A program made the translations under genes and the position numbers. DNA of 64,000 nt from an uncultured Erysipelotrichaceae bacterium. GTDB taxonomy: Bacteria > Bacillota_I > Bacilli_A > Erysipelotrichales > Erysipelotrichaceae. The notes below the pieces were generated by a model. That model searched no databases, was not told the origin of the DNA, and was given only the letters and a program-made list of their open reading frames with translations. The DNA lies in assembly GCA_900315065.1 (NCBI GenBank), contig OMXQ01000005.1:1-64000 (forward strand), given 5' to 3'. The number at the start of each line of letters is the position of its first letter. Position 1 is the first letter of the stretch. Below are positions 45,089 through 54,478 of the stretch, one piece after another.

Positions 45089-45092
45089 AAGG

Positions 45093-45123
45093 TGACAGCT
45101 TTTCCATGAGGAGAGGCTGTTTT
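45093..45123 (+). terminator. Terminator after the broken hydrolase gene
   Basis: GACAGC (45093-45098) pairs with GCTGTT (45114-45119), with an inner CC/GG pairing and a TTTTT tail. Confidence 0.7.
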
Positions 45124-45161
45124 TCTGCTTTCTGATAGATAATTTCCCGATTGTGTCTGAA

Positions 45162-45191
45162 TTTGCGCATTATGGGAAAAAATTAATAGTA
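45162..45191 (+). promoter_or_regulatory. Promoter of the DUF308 gene
   Basis: TTGCGC (45162-45167), 18-nt spacer, TAGTAT (45186-45191); AGAGGAA precedes the ATG at 45219. Confidence 0.55.
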
Positions 45192-45218
45192 TGATGTAGA
45201 TAGAAAAGAGGAACTGAT

Positions 45219-45878
45219 ATGTTGAAACAGATAAAGTGGAGTTATATTTTATCGTCTGCTGCTTTTATTTTTGCGGGCGTTTTGATGATCATATATCCCA
45301 ATGTCACGGCCCAGGTCGTTGCCAATATTCTTGGCATAGCAGCATTGGTTTATGCGGGTATTAATCTGCTTGGCTACTTCATGATGGATGTCAGAGATAC
45401 CCTGCATAACAATTCATTTGTGACAGGTCTTATTTCCGCGATCGTCGGTGTGCTGATTCTGACCAGGAGAGATGTTCTTGCGGATCTGATTCCGATTATC
45501 TTAGGCATGGTAATTGTCCTGAGCGGTTTCATGAAATTGCAGCAGGGAATTGTCGCCAGACGCATCGGCTTTCATTCTGCCGGTATTTATGTGGTGATGG
45601 CAGCGATTTCGATTGTATTTGGTATTGTCATCATGTTCTTTATGAACGGGGAAAAGATGGCAGATATTCTCTTTATTGTGATCGGGGTCGGGCTTGTCTA
45701 TTGCGGGGTGACAGATCTGATTTCCAATCTCTTCCTTGCCAGCAAGTTCAACAGTTTCCTGCGCTCTTTTGAAGAAAAGAAGAAGGAAATGGAAGGCAAG
45801 GTCATTGATGCTCAGGCTGAAACAATTTCTTCTGAGAAGGAAGAAAGTCAGAATCCGGAAGATGGAAATGCAGCCTGA
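45219..45878 (+). CDS. DUF308 / HdeD-type membrane protein
   Basis: 219 residues with six predicted membrane helices in three pairs (about 9-27, 32-52, 66-82, 88-106, 118-140, 146-168), each pair with small-residue motifs such as IIYPNVTAQVVANILGIAAL and GVLILTRRDVLADLIPIILG, typical of the DUF308 repeat. The C-terminal 45 residues are an acidic, Lys/Glu-rich cytoplasmic tail. HdeD is linked to acid stress in enterics, but Bacillota members are uncharacterised. Own promoter and bidirectional terminator. Confidence 0.85.
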   Translation: MLKQIKWSYILSSAAFIFAGVLMIIYPNVTAQVVANILGIAALVYAGINLLGYFMMDVRDTLHNNSFVTGLISAIVGVLILTRRDVLADLIPIILGMVIVLSGFMKLQQGIVARRIGFHSAGIYVVMAAISIVFGIVIMFFMNGEKMADILFIVIGVGLVYCGVTDLISNLFLASKFNSFLRSFEEKKKEMEGKVIDAQAETISSEKEESQNPEDGNAA

Positions 45879-45913
45879 AATCAGTCAGCTGCAGGAAAGA
45901 TTATGTAAAACAA

Positions 45914-45935
45914 AAAAGGAGTGAGAACTCCTTTT
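45914..45935. terminator. Bidirectional terminator
   Basis: AAAAGGAGT-GAGA-ACTCCTTTT (45914-45922/45927-45935), perfect 9-bp stem serving DUF308 and the converging CapA-like gene. Confidence 0.9.
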
Positions 45936-45961
45936 ACTTTGGAAAAATCAGAATAATCTGC

Positions 45962-47185
45962 TTAATTCAGACCGATCGGGATGGAAGCGTCATAGGCATG
46001 GACAATTGTATCAATGCGGTTCTGGTATCTTTCTTTGACATCAGGCAGTTCTTCCACTGTGACATTTTTCATTTCCTTCAGAAGAATACCTTCATGGTAA
46101 TTGTCACTGCGGTCGCCTTCGCGGCAGGTATACAGCAGATCTGCCCGCGGGTTTTCAATTCTGGCGCCGTTTTCATCCTTGACCAGCTGGACGCTGGCTT
46201 CCATGGCAGTCAGGACATCATCCGGATCGGTATCATACATTGGATCCTGATCAGAAATGCCGTTGCCAAGTGCGTAGAAACAAAGCGTTTTGCCATCATT
46301 GAGCCATTGGATGGGCTGGATGTTATGGGCGTGGTTGCCGATAATGAGATCTGCACCGGCATCTGCCAGTTCCTGTGCCAGCTGCAGCTGTTCATCATCA
46401 GGCTGGGCCGTATATTCGGTTCCCCAATGCATGGATACAATTACAAGATCTGCCTTTGTTTTGGCATCCCTGACCCATTGCAGCATCTTTTCAGGATCAT
46501 CCCGGTAGCAGTTGACCAGGTATTCTTCTCCCTGCGGCGGAAGGTTGCCGTTCATACCGTAGGTCCAGGCATTAAAAGCATAGGTGATGCCGTTGATTTC
46601 GTGAACTGGAATTGCATTCTGAGCATCAAAGCTGTCAAACATGCCGGCGGTGACGACATTCGTCTTGCCAGCCCAGTATTTCAGAGAATTCAAAGCACCT
46701 TCTTCGCCTTTGTCCAGCATATGGTTATTGGCTAAGGAAATCAGATTGAATCCCTTTGAAACCATATAGTCGCCGAATGCCTGCGGGGCATTGAAGTGAG
46801 GAAAGCCGGTAAAGCCGAGGTAATCTCCGCCCAGGATGGTTTCCATATTGCCGAAGGCAAGGTCGTATTTGCTTACCTGGTTCAGAACATCATCGAACAT
46901 AGGGGCAAAGTCAAAGGAACCATCCGGCTGCTCAGCCTGATAAACAATCGGACGCTGGCACATAATGTCGCCCATTAAAAATAATGAAGCTGTATGAACT
47001 TCCGGCGTAGGAGAAGGGGTTGAGGAAGCCTCAGGAGAAGCAGAAGCAGGTGAAGGAGCTGGTGCATCGGCTGTTTTCTTTGGCGAACAGGTACGATAGC
47101 CGGCAAAGATTGTCAGCAGGACAACGATGGCCAGGAAGGCTTTGAAGGCAGGTCTCAGCCTGCGTCTGTGTTTTCTTTTAGTCAT
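45962..47185 (-). CDS. CapA-family metallophosphatase-like protein
   Basis: The ATG at 47185 opens a basic head and membrane helix (AFLAIVVLLTIFAGY), then a Pro/Ser/Ala stalk and the CapA domain: SLFLMGDIMCQRP, FGNMETILGG, LANNHMLDKGEEG, IVSMHWGTEY and IIGNHAHNIQPIQ, the metal and phosphoesterase residues of the PGA_cap fold. 407 residues. CapA is part of poly-gamma-glutamate capsule export, but lone CapA-like proteins also occur in gut Bacillota without cap operons; no capB or capC is nearby. Outside-facing and membrane-anchored. An open frame continues upstream of 47185 over lgt but is not coding. Confidence 0.88.
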   Translation of the reverse strand: MTKRKHRRRLRPAFKAFLAIVVLLTIFAGYRTCSPKKTADAPAPSPASASPEASSTPSPTPEVHTASLFLMGDIMCQRPIVYQAEQPDGSFDFAPMFDDVLNQVSKYDLAFGNMETILGGDYLGFTGFPHFNAPQAFGDYMVSKGFNLISLANNHMLDKGEEGALNSLKYWAGKTNVVTAGMFDSFDAQNAIPVHEINGITYAFNAWTYGMNGNLPPQGEEYLVNCYRDDPEKMLQWVRDAKTKADLVIVSMHWGTEYTAQPDDEQLQLAQELADAGADLIIGNHAHNIQPIQWLNDGKTLCFYALGNGISDQDPMYDTDPDDVLTAMEASVQLVKDENGARIENPRADLLYTCREGDRSDNYHEGILLKEMKNVTVEELPDVKERYQNRIDTIVHAYDASIPIGLN

Positions 47186-47284
47186 GATTTCATGATAGCA
47201 CAGTTTTTCTGACTGGCTGGTGAGAGCTGGTATTTTAGGAATAGAGAAGTTACAATAAACAGGTGTGAAAAAGGAGGACAGCTT

Positions 47285-48058
47285 ATGTATAATGACTGGC
47301 TTACAATCGGTCCGGTAACAATTCACGGTTATGGCGCAATGATTGCCATTGGAATTCTGGCAGCTTTCTGGCTGGCTGAGAAACTGGCAAAGAAATATGA
47401 TCTCGAAAGTGACAAAATTGATTCCTTTATTTTCTGGATTCTGGTCTGGGGCTGGGGTGTTTCCAAGCTCACGTATACATTGACAGTATTCAAAGACTTC
47501 CTGAAGAATCCGCTTTCTGTTCTCAGCAGCGGCGGCTGGGTTGTCTACGGCGGCATCATCGGAGGTATTCTGGGCGGCTGGATCTGGTGTAAGAAGCACA
47601 AGTGGAATTTCATGAAGTATTTCAATATTCTGATTCCTTGTGTTGCCCTGGCTCAGGGATTCGGCCGGATCGGGTGTTTCTTTGCCGGGTGCTGCGGCGG
47701 CATTGAAACAAATGCCTGGTACGGAGTAACTTTCCCGGCTGATTCACTTGCCTGGTCCACTCATCCGATTATTCCTACCCAGCTGATTTCTTCGGCCGGC
47801 GATTTTCTGATTTTTTATCTGACTTACAGAAATCTGACTAAGGGAAAGCATCCGGAGGATACAGCTGCATGGTATCTGATGTTGTATAGTTTCGGCAGAT
47901 TCTTTATTGAATTTATCCGCGGGGATCTGATCAGAGGACAGATCGGGGTTCTCTCTACATCCCAGTTTATTGCAGTATTTACGTTCCTGTTCGGTGCCTG
48001 GCTGATCTGGCATCGTCAGAATAAAACGGTTGATCCGAAGAAGGAGATTAAGGCATGA
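47285..48058 (+). CDS. lgt: Prolipoprotein diacylglyceryl transferase
   Basis: 257 residues with about seven membrane helices. Family features: ITIHGYGAMIAIGILAAFWLAE (HGxGxx Gly-rich start), SSGGWVVYGGIIGGILGGW, QGFGRIGCFFAGCCGG (a Cys-rich variant of the GRxGN(F)xN signature) and YSFGRFFIEFIRGD. It attaches diacylglycerol to lipobox cysteines such as those of the lipoproteins at 10665 and 61607. AAAGGAGG precedes the ATG. It overlaps rpiB by 4 nt. Confidence 0.93.
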   Translation: MYNDWLTIGPVTIHGYGAMIAIGILAAFWLAEKLAKKYDLESDKIDSFIFWILVWGWGVSKLTYTLTVFKDFLKNPLSVLSSGGWVVYGGIIGGILGGWIWCKKHKWNFMKYFNILIPCVALAQGFGRIGCFFAGCCGGIETNAWYGVTFPADSLAWSTHPIIPTQLISSAGDFLIFYLTYRNLTKGKHPEDTAAWYLMLYSFGRFFIEFIRGDLIRGQIGVLSTSQFIAVFTFLFGAWLIWHRQNKTVDPKKEIKA

Positions 48059-48507
48059 AAATCGGTATTGCGAATGACCACTCTGCAGTGGAAATGAAGA
48101 ATCAGATCAAGGCGTATCTTGAATCCCTGGGGTATGAAGTTGTCAATTACGGTTGTGATACAACCGAAAGCGTTGACTATCCGATCTATGGGGAAAAGGT
48201 TGCCAATGCGGTTGCGTCTGGCGAAGTGGATAGAGGTGTTGCGATCTGCGGTACCGGGGTCGGCATAGGTCTTGCCTGCAACAAGGTCAGAGGCATTCGG
48301 GCATGCACATGTTCTGAACCATATAGTGCAGAATACAGCAGACGTCACAATAACGCCAACATCATTACTTTCGGCGCCAGAGTCATCGGTATTGAAACGG
48401 CCAAGCAGATTGTCAAAGTCTTCATGGAAACAGAATTTGAAGGTGGCAGACACCAGCGCAGAGTAGATGAACTGATGGACATCGAAAAGCGCAATTGCGA
48501 AAAGTAA
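48055..48507 (+). CDS. rpiB: Ribose-5-phosphate isomerase B
   Basis: 150 residues. Motifs: IGIANDHSAVEMKN (Asp/His), NYGCDTTESVDYP, GVAICGTGVGIGLACNKVRGIRA with the catalytic Cys near residue 65, and SRRHNNANIITFGARVIG. The RpiB/LacA/LacB family is shared; the lone gene and the ICGTGVGI motif favour RpiB. It converts ribulose-5-phosphate to ribose-5-phosphate. Its ATGA overlap with lgt makes a two-gene operon. Confidence 0.93.
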   Translation: MKIGIANDHSAVEMKNQIKAYLESLGYEVVNYGCDTTESVDYPIYGEKVANAVASGEVDRGVAICGTGVGIGLACNKVRGIRACTCSEPYSAEYSRRHNNANIITFGARVIGIETAKQIVKVFMETEFEGGRHQRRVDELMDIEKRNCEK

Positions 48508-48522
48508 TTCATTCATGATCGG

Positions 48523-48550
48523 GAAGCTCTGAAGAAGGGCTTCTTTTTTT
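48523..48550 (+). terminator. Terminator after rpiB
   Basis: GAAGC (48523-48527) pairs with GCTTC (48539-48543), followed by TTTTTTT. Short stem but a strong U-run. Confidence 0.75.
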
Positions 48551-48651
48551 GACAATGTCAGTGAATTGAAAAGTCCCGTTCCTGATTTATCAGAAAGTAT
48601 TTCTGTGAAATAGCTTAAAATAATAGAAGAAATCATAAATGGAGACACATC

Positions 48652-50703
48652 ATGAATGAAAAGTATGAAAGTTTGTTTACGCCGTGGCAGATTGGCAAAG
48701 TGACAATCAGAAACAGAATTGTCATGACTTCCATGGGCGGTACGGATCTTTTCGGCTGGATGGAAAGAAATCACTTTGACAAAGAAGGGGCTGCTTTCCT
48801 GATGAAAGTTGCTCAGAACAATGCCGGTCTGATCTTACCGGGATGTCAGCCTGTGTATAATCCCATGTTCGGCCAGTGGCTGTATGAAAACAAGAAGATG
48901 TACAAGGATCTGGCAAAATGGATGCCGGCATTTCACGCAACTGGGGCAAAGTTGTTTGTACAGTTGACCGCAGGTTTCGGCAGAAGCTTTACCATTTCAG
49001 AATCGATGGAAAAGCTCTATACCAATCCTGTCTTACGGAAAATTTCAAGGCCGGTGATGGATCTTGACAAGATCACGGCGACGGCTTCCCCTTCACCGAA
49101 CAGATGGTCTGATAAAGTACCTTCCAGAGAAATGACGAAAGAAGAAATTCAGGAATTCATTGATGCTTTTGCGAAATGTGCACTTATGTTGAAAGAAGCA
49201 GGCGTTGACGGGGTTGAAGTTCATGCAGTTCATGAAGGCTATCTGCTTGATCAGTTTACCTTGAAATACGTCAATCACAGAGATGATGAATACGGAGGAT
49301 CCCTGGAAAACAGATACCGCTTTGCAAAGGAAATCGTACAGGCAATCAAAAAAGCCTGCGGAGAAGATTTCCCGGTTTCCCTTCGTTATTCCGTTGTTTC
49401 CAAAACAAAAGGCTTCCGTGAAGGTGCTCTTCCGGGAGAAGAATATACAGAAGCAGGCAGAGACATGCAGGAAAGCGAGTGGGCAGCGAAGTATCTGGAA
49501 GAAGCAGGCTATGACATGCTCAATTGCGATAATGGCACATATGATGCCTGGTACTGGGCTCATCCGCCGGTCTATATGCCGGATAACTGCAATCTGAAAG
49601 ACGTTGAGCACATTAAGAAGTTCGTTGATATACCGGTTGTGTGTGCAGGCAAGCTGAGACCTGATGCTGCAGCACAGGCAATTTCAGAAGGGAAGCTGGA
49701 TGGTGCTGGTTTTGCCCGTCCTTTCTTAGCAGATCCGGCCTGGGTCACCAAGCTCATGCAGGATCAGGAAGCAGAAATCAGACCATGCATTGAGTGTCAC
49801 AACGGCTGCTTCAATATGTCCAAATGGAAAGGAACACCGAATATGCAGGAATTGCAGGATTCCCTCCATTTATCAAGATGTGCAGTCAATGCGGAAACCA
49901 TGCAGAGCAGACAACATCATATCGAAAAGACAAAGCATCCGCAGAAGGTCATTATTGTCGGCGGCGGCATCGGCGGTATGGAAGCTGCCCGTGTGTTGAA
50001 GCTCAGAGGCCATGAACCGGTTATTTATGAAGCATCTTCCCAGCTTGGCGGTACTTTTATCCCGGCTTCTTCAGAATCCTACAAAGGCAGGCTCAGAGCC
50101 CTTCTTGCATGGTATAAGAAACAGATGGAAGATCTGGGCATTGAAATTCATCTGAATACAAGAATTGCCAGTGCAGAAGAATTCCCTCATAACGAAGTCA
50201 TCATTGCGACTGGCTCCGCCCCGCGTGTTCTGCGTAATATTCCTGGTCACGAGAAAATGATCGAAGCATGTGAGTATCTGCGCGGCCAGAAGGTTGGTGA
50301 AATTGTCGCTGTGATCGGCGGCGGTCTGACTGGCTGTGAAATTGCTTATGAACTTGCTTTGCAGGGAAAGAAACCTGTCATTGTAGAAATGAAGAATGAT
50401 CTGATTGCCCAGCCGGGTGTTTGTCTTGCAAATAGTTCCTATTTAAGAGAATGGTTTGCTTTGCATAAAGTTCCGGTTTACCTGGAAACTTCTTTGAAAG
50501 AAGTAAAGGACGGAAGTATTGTAGTCCGCACAAAGGAAGGGGAAGAGACAATTGCCTGTGATTCTGTGATTTCTTCTGCTGGTTATATCCCGACCCCGCT
50601 TTCACCTGCTTCCAGGCACGTGCATCTGGTCGGTGATTGTATGGCCATCGGCAATCTCAGAAGCGTGATCTGGCGGGCATATGAAACTGCCATGGAGATA
50701 TGA
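48652..50703 (+). CDS. Old-yellow-enzyme-type NADH:flavin oxidoreductase (2-enoate/2,4-dienoyl-CoA reductase-like)
   Basis: 683 residues in the classical three-part layout. FMN TIM barrel (1-365) with VEVHAVHEGYLLDQFT and DEYGGSLENRYRF. A 4Fe-4S site has CIECHNGC and a further Cys about 25 residues on. The FAD domain starts VIIVGGGIGGMEAARVLKLRG (about 434), with the NAD-binding VAVIGGGLTGCEIAYELA nested inside it and AGYIPTPLSP, GDCMAIGN near the end. Relatives reduce activated C=C bonds, including BaiCD/BaiH acting on bile acids. It is coupled to the CaiB/BaiF-like CoA transferase that follows, so a CoA-activated substrate is likely. Confidence 0.9.
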   Translation: MNEKYESLFTPWQIGKVTIRNRIVMTSMGGTDLFGWMERNHFDKEGAAFLMKVAQNNAGLILPGCQPVYNPMFGQWLYENKKMYKDLAKWMPAFHATGAKLFVQLTAGFGRSFTISESMEKLYTNPVLRKISRPVMDLDKITATASPSPNRWSDKVPSREMTKEEIQEFIDAFAKCALMLKEAGVDGVEVHAVHEGYLLDQFTLKYVNHRDDEYGGSLENRYRFAKEIVQAIKKACGEDFPVSLRYSVVSKTKGFREGALPGEEYTEAGRDMQESEWAAKYLEEAGYDMLNCDNGTYDAWYWAHPPVYMPDNCNLKDVEHIKKFVDIPVVCAGKLRPDAAAQAISEGKLDGAGFARPFLADPAWVTKLMQDQEAEIRPCIECHNGCFNMSKWKGTPNMQELQDSLHLSRCAVNAETMQSRQHHIEKTKHPQKVIIVGGGIGGMEAARVLKLRGHEPVIYEASSQLGGTFIPASSESYKGRLRALLAWYKKQMEDLGIEIHLNTRIASAEEFPHNEVIIATGSAPRVLRNIPGHEKMIEACEYLRGQKVGEIVAVIGGGLTGCEIAYELALQGKKPVIVEMKNDLIAQPGVCLANSSYLREWFALHKVPVYLETSLKEVKDGSIVVRTKEGEETIACDSVISSAGYIPTPLSPASRHVHLVGDCMAIGNLRSVIWRAYETAMEI

Positions 50704-50705
50704 GT

Positions 50706-52319
50706 ATGAAATCAGTCATGAGTACCAAAGCTGCCCAGGCGCAGCAGTGTTATGAAGATTTATTGAAACAAACCGGGATTGAAGTCAATACACCGGTGAT
50801 CTTCAATGTTGATCCAAAGCTGCAGGTAAAAATGACCGCTGCCTGCTTCACCCATAATCCTTTTCCTGGTATTCTGAAACCGGTTCTGCTTTCTTTGAGG
50901 CTGAAAGCAGTCAGACGTTTGTTTGAAGAAGAGAAAGTGCTGCAGACAGGTCCGGCTGCCGCAATTCTTGCCCTGGATGCAGTTGTGTCACAGGAATTTG
51001 GAAACAAACGTTCCGGAAAAAAGAGAAAATCCCCGGTTCTTTGTGATGTGGGACTGGCCGGTATGCAGGTCATTCGTCTTTATATGTGTGCCTATGAAGG
51101 CAATGAAGATTTCATTCAGGCCAGATACAAGAGTGCCATCCGGGTAGACAATGCCCTGAATGGTTCTTTCTACAAATACAGAACCAAAGACGACAGAATG
51201 TTCTCAGCCCACGTCTATTATGAATCACAAAAGAAGAAAATCATGAAGACGCTTGGGATCAGAAAAGATCCGGACAAGTTTGTCTTTACCAGTCTTCCTC
51301 TGGATAAAATCACAACTGCCAAAGCCATTGAAAAATGGAACGGGGAGGAATTGGAAGAAAAAGTATTTGCGGATGGTGCCTGCGGCTGTGTGCTAAGAAG
51401 CAGAGAGGAATGGGAAAATACGCTTGCTGGCAAAGCAGTGTGTGCAATGCCTTTGTACAGATTCACGAAAGTCTCGGATGCAGAAAAGAAAACCTTCCCT
51501 GGCTATGATCCGGAAAAAGGGCCTTTATCCGGTATCAAAGTGCTGGATCTGACGCATATTATTGCTGGTCCTGCCTGCACAAGATTGTTAGCTGAAAACG
51601 GAGCAGATGTTCTGATGATCCGCCGCGGCATATTCACGGAACAGGAACAGGCGATGCTGGAATTGGACGGCTGGGCAGGCAAGCATGCCATCCATCTGGA
51701 TTTCAATGTGAAAGAGGATCTCGAGCGGGCAAAAGAATTGATCAGAGAAGCAGATGTTGTGGTTTCTTCTTATCAGAACGGGTGCCTGGATCATTTCGGG
51801 CTTTCCATTGATGATATTCATGCCCTGAATCCGAATGTGATTTATGGTTCTCTTGTTTGTTTCTCAGATAGTGTCTGGAAAGAAAGACCAGGCTGGGCAC
51901 CGTGCGCAGAAGATATTACAGGTTTGTCCATCCGTAACGGAAGTGAAAAAAAGCCGGAAAATCTGAACGGGGTTCCGCTGGATTATATTCCCGGCATGAT
52001 TCTTTACAGCGGCATTGTCAAAGCACTGCAGAAGCAGATGGAGGAAGGCGGTGCCTATACAATCACAGGCTCTCTGACCAGAGGCGGCATGTGGCTTCAT
52101 GAGTGCACAGATCTTTGGGAAGGGAAGCACCTGCTTGTTAAGCATTCACAGGTTCTTTCCGGTATCGCAATTCCTTGCTGGAAGTCCATCTTTCATAAAG
52201 TAGAAGGAACCGCAGCTGGTGATGTTTATTTCCCGGCATGTGCTGCGTATGAAGATGGTCTGGATGTATATCAGAACATGAAGTTCGATGACGGCAATAC
52301 CGGTTTCAAAAGTGAATAA
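50706..52319 (+). CDS. Family III CoA-transferase (CaiB/BaiF type) with an extra N-terminal domain
   Basis: The ATG at 50706 lies 6 nt after GGAGAT; an ATG at 50700 overlapping the previous stop is closer than normal. Residues 1-260 are a divergent half that still shows DDRMFSAHVYYESQKKKIMKTLG, reminiscent of a degenerate CaiB unit. From about 275 the canonical domain runs: LSGIKVLDLTHIIAGPACTRLLAENGADVL, HLDFNVKEDLERAKELI, VVVSSYQNGCLDHFGL and GVPLDYIPGMILYSGIVKALQ. It would swap CoA between acids without ATP. Together with the reductase it resembles anaerobic enoate or bile-acid reduction units; the true substrate is unknown. Confidence 0.87.
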   Translation: MKSVMSTKAAQAQQCYEDLLKQTGIEVNTPVIFNVDPKLQVKMTAACFTHNPFPGILKPVLLSLRLKAVRRLFEEEKVLQTGPAAAILALDAVVSQEFGNKRSGKKRKSPVLCDVGLAGMQVIRLYMCAYEGNEDFIQARYKSAIRVDNALNGSFYKYRTKDDRMFSAHVYYESQKKKIMKTLGIRKDPDKFVFTSLPLDKITTAKAIEKWNGEELEEKVFADGACGCVLRSREEWENTLAGKAVCAMPLYRFTKVSDAEKKTFPGYDPEKGPLSGIKVLDLTHIIAGPACTRLLAENGADVLMIRRGIFTEQEQAMLELDGWAGKHAIHLDFNVKEDLERAKELIREADVVVSSYQNGCLDHFGLSIDDIHALNPNVIYGSLVCFSDSVWKERPGWAPCAEDITGLSIRNGSEKKPENLNGVPLDYIPGMILYSGIVKALQKQMEEGGAYTITGSLTRGGMWLHECTDLWEGKHLLVKHSQVLSGIAIPCWKSIFHKVEGTAAGDVYFPACAAYEDGLDVYQNMKFDDGNTGFKSE

Positions 52320-52350
52320 TCAATCATCAATCAGACAATAAGACAAGAAA

Positions 52351-52384
52351 AAACAGGTGCCCGCGTTGTAACGGACACCTGTTT
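52351..52384. terminator. Bidirectional terminator
   Basis: AAACAGGTG (52351-52359) pairs with CACCTGTTT (52376-52384), with an inner CCG/CGG pair, between the CoA-transferase and converging ftsH. Confidence 0.85.
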
Positions 52385-52388
52385 CCTG

Positions 52389-54284
52389 TTATGCCTGGGT
52401 TTCTTCAGGTTTTGTTTCTTCTGTTTCTTCAGTTGTTTGTTCTTCCGGCTTCTGATTCAGAATTTCCATGAATTCTTCACCAGTGATGGTTTCCTTTTCA
52501 TAAAGGTACTTTGCAATTCTGTCAAGATCAGAACGATGTTCTGTTAACAGCTTGATTGCTTTCTGGTGCTGTCTTCTGACAAGTTCAACAACCTTGGCAT
52601 CGATCGTAGCTGCTGTTTCATCAGAACATGCCAGAGAAGCATCGCCGCCTAAGTACTGGTTGGTGACATGAGTCAGAGCGACCATGTCGAAGTCATCAGA
52701 CATACCGTACTGGGAAATCATGGCACGGGCAACTTTGGTTGCCTGTTCAATATCATTGGAAGCACCGGTAGAAACAGAATGGAAGACAACTTCTTCAGCT
52801 GCTCTGCCGCCGGTCAGGGTGGCAATTCTGTTTTCAAGTTCTTCCCTGGTATAGAGGTAGTGGTTGCCTTCTTCTACCTGCATGGTATAGCCCAATGCAC
52901 CAGAGGTTCTTGGAATAATTGTAATCTTCTGAACCGGAGCACTGTTGGTCTGCAGGGCTGCAACTAAGGCATGGCCGACTTCGTGATAAGCGACAGTCAG
53001 TTTTTCCTTGTCAGTGAGGATTGCGTTCTTCTTCTGATAGCCTGCAAAGACGACTTCAATACTTTCTTCCATGTCCTTCTGGCTGACGGCACTTCTGCCT
53101 TCACGGACAGCTCTCAGAGCTGCTTCGTTGATGACATTGGCCAGTTCTGCACCAGAGGCACCGGAAGCCATTCTTGCGACAACGTTGTAATCAATGCCAG
53201 GTTCTGTCTTGACCTTTTTGGCATGGACTTTGAGAATTTCTTCTCTGCCCTTGAGATCAGGGAGTTCTACCGGAACACGTCTGTCAAATCTGCCTGGTCT
53301 TAACAAGGCAGGGTCCAGGTTTTCCGGACGGTTGGTAGCTGCCAGAATGACGACACCGGAGTTGCCTTCGAAGCCGTCCATTTCTGTTAACAACTGGTTG
53401 AGGGTCTGTTCACGCTCATCATTGCCGCCGAAGCTGCCGGCAGTACGCTTGCCGCCGATGGCATCGATTTCATCAATGAAGACGATACAAGGCGCCTTTT
53501 CCTTAGCCTGACGGAAGAGGTCACGGACCTTGGAAGCACCCATGCCGACGAACATTTCGACAAACTCAGAACCGGAAATAGAGAAGAAAGGAACATTGGA
53601 TTCACCTGCAACCGCCTTTGCCAGCATGGTCTTGCCTGTACCTGGCGGACCTACCAGCAGAAGTCCTTTCGGCATGGTTGCACCGATGGATTTGTATTTG
53701 CTTGGATCATGCAGATAAGTGACGATTTCCTGAAGGTTTTCCTTGGCTTCATCTTCACCTGCAACATCCGAGAAGCGGATATTGGTAGAGCCTTTGACAT
53801 ATTCTCTGGCATTGGATTTGCCGAGATTGAACATGCCTAGGCCGCCGCCTGCACCACCACCGCCTTTGCCATTCATGCCGCGCATGACAAAACGGAAGAA
53901 GATCATGGCTAAAGCCATCGGAATGAGCCAGGAAACGATGAAGCTTGTCAATAAGGACTGCTGCTCTACGATTTCGGCAGTGTAGTTGACATTGGCGTTA
54001 TTGAGTCTTTCAACTAAGTCCGGGTCATCCATCTTGCCGGTCTTGTATACCGTGTCATCATTTTTGAGCTTATAGAGGATCTGATTGGTTTCGACCTTGA
54101 CTTCACTGACGTTTTCGTCTTCGGTTTCAGTAATGAAGTCGCTGTAGTTCTTTTCAACAACCTTTGCCTGCTGCATGCGCGGGAAGGCAAAGAGGTTGAG
54201 CAGAATCAATATCACCATGACGATCGAATAGTAGTAGATCATGGGCTGTTTTTTGTTTTTGTTATCAGGGTTGATAATACTCAC
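52389..54284 (-). CDS. ftsH: ATP-dependent zinc metalloprotease FtsH
   Basis: 631 residues. Two membrane helices (about 17-36 and 108-128) flank an extracytoplasmic domain. AAA+ domain: Walker [14 protein letters not shown], Walker [37 protein letters not shown]; protease zinc site HEVGH and the downstream Asp region. A Glu/Thr-rich tail ends the protein. The start is a GTG at 54284 whose ribosome site is only AAAGAAATGAG, which may limit translation. It degrades membrane and regulatory proteins. A CIRCE box 23 bp upstream predicts HrcA heat-shock control. Confidence 0.97.
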   Translation of the reverse strand: MSIINPDNKNKKQPMIYYYSIVMVILILLNLFAFPRMQQAKVVEKNYSDFITETEDENVSEVKVETNQILYKLKNDDTVYKTGKMDDPDLVERLNNANVNYTAEIVEQQSLLTSFIVSWLIPMALAMIFFRFVMRGMNGKGGGGAGGGLGMFNLGKSNAREYVKGSTNIRFSDVAGEDEAKENLQEIVTYLHDPSKYKSIGATMPKGLLLVGPPGTGKTMLAKAVAGESNVPFFSISGSEFVEMFVGMGASKVRDLFRQAKEKAPCIVFIDEIDAIGGKRTAGSFGGNDEREQTLNQLLTEMDGFEGNSGVVILAATNRPENLDPALLRPGRFDRRVPVELPDLKGREEILKVHAKKVKTEPGIDYNVVARMASGASGAELANVINEAALRAVREGRSAVSQKDMEESIEVVFAGYQKKNAILTDKEKLTVAYHEVGHALVAALQTNSAPVQKITIIPRTSGALGYTMQVEEGNHYLYTREELENRIATLTGGRAAEEVVFHSVSTGASNDIEQATKVARAMISQYGMSDDFDMVALTHVTNQYLGGDASLACSDETAATIDAKVVELVRRQHQKAIKLLTEHRSDLDRIAKYLYEKETITGEEFMEILNQKPEEQTTEETEETKPEETQA

Positions 54285-54306
54285 CTCATTTCTTTGTAAG
54301 TCTACA

Positions 54307-54333
54307 TTAGCACACTTTATGCAAGAGTGCTAA
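54307..54333. promoter_or_regulatory. CIRCE element (HrcA operator) upstream of ftsH
   Basis: TTAGCACAC (54307-54315), 9-nt spacer, GAGTGCTAA (54325-54333). The consensus is TTAGCACTC-N9-GAGTGCTAA; the only mismatch is one base in the left arm. It lies between the ftsH start and the divergent kinase gene, nearer ftsH. Confidence 0.93.
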
Positions 54334-54478
54334 TACTATGAATAAAATTTGACAAATTTCTTAATCTGAAGGAAATGTGTCATCATTTTAGCAGCCATAT
54401 TGATGCCTTGTGTGAATTTTAAATGAATATGACCTATAATATAGGTAAAGAATCACTTTATATTGGAGGATCATTATT

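Noticed and set aside
47186-47599. N-terminal extension of the CapA-like protein
   Set aside because: The region is antisense to lgt; the ATG at 47185 gives the expected head and membrane helix.
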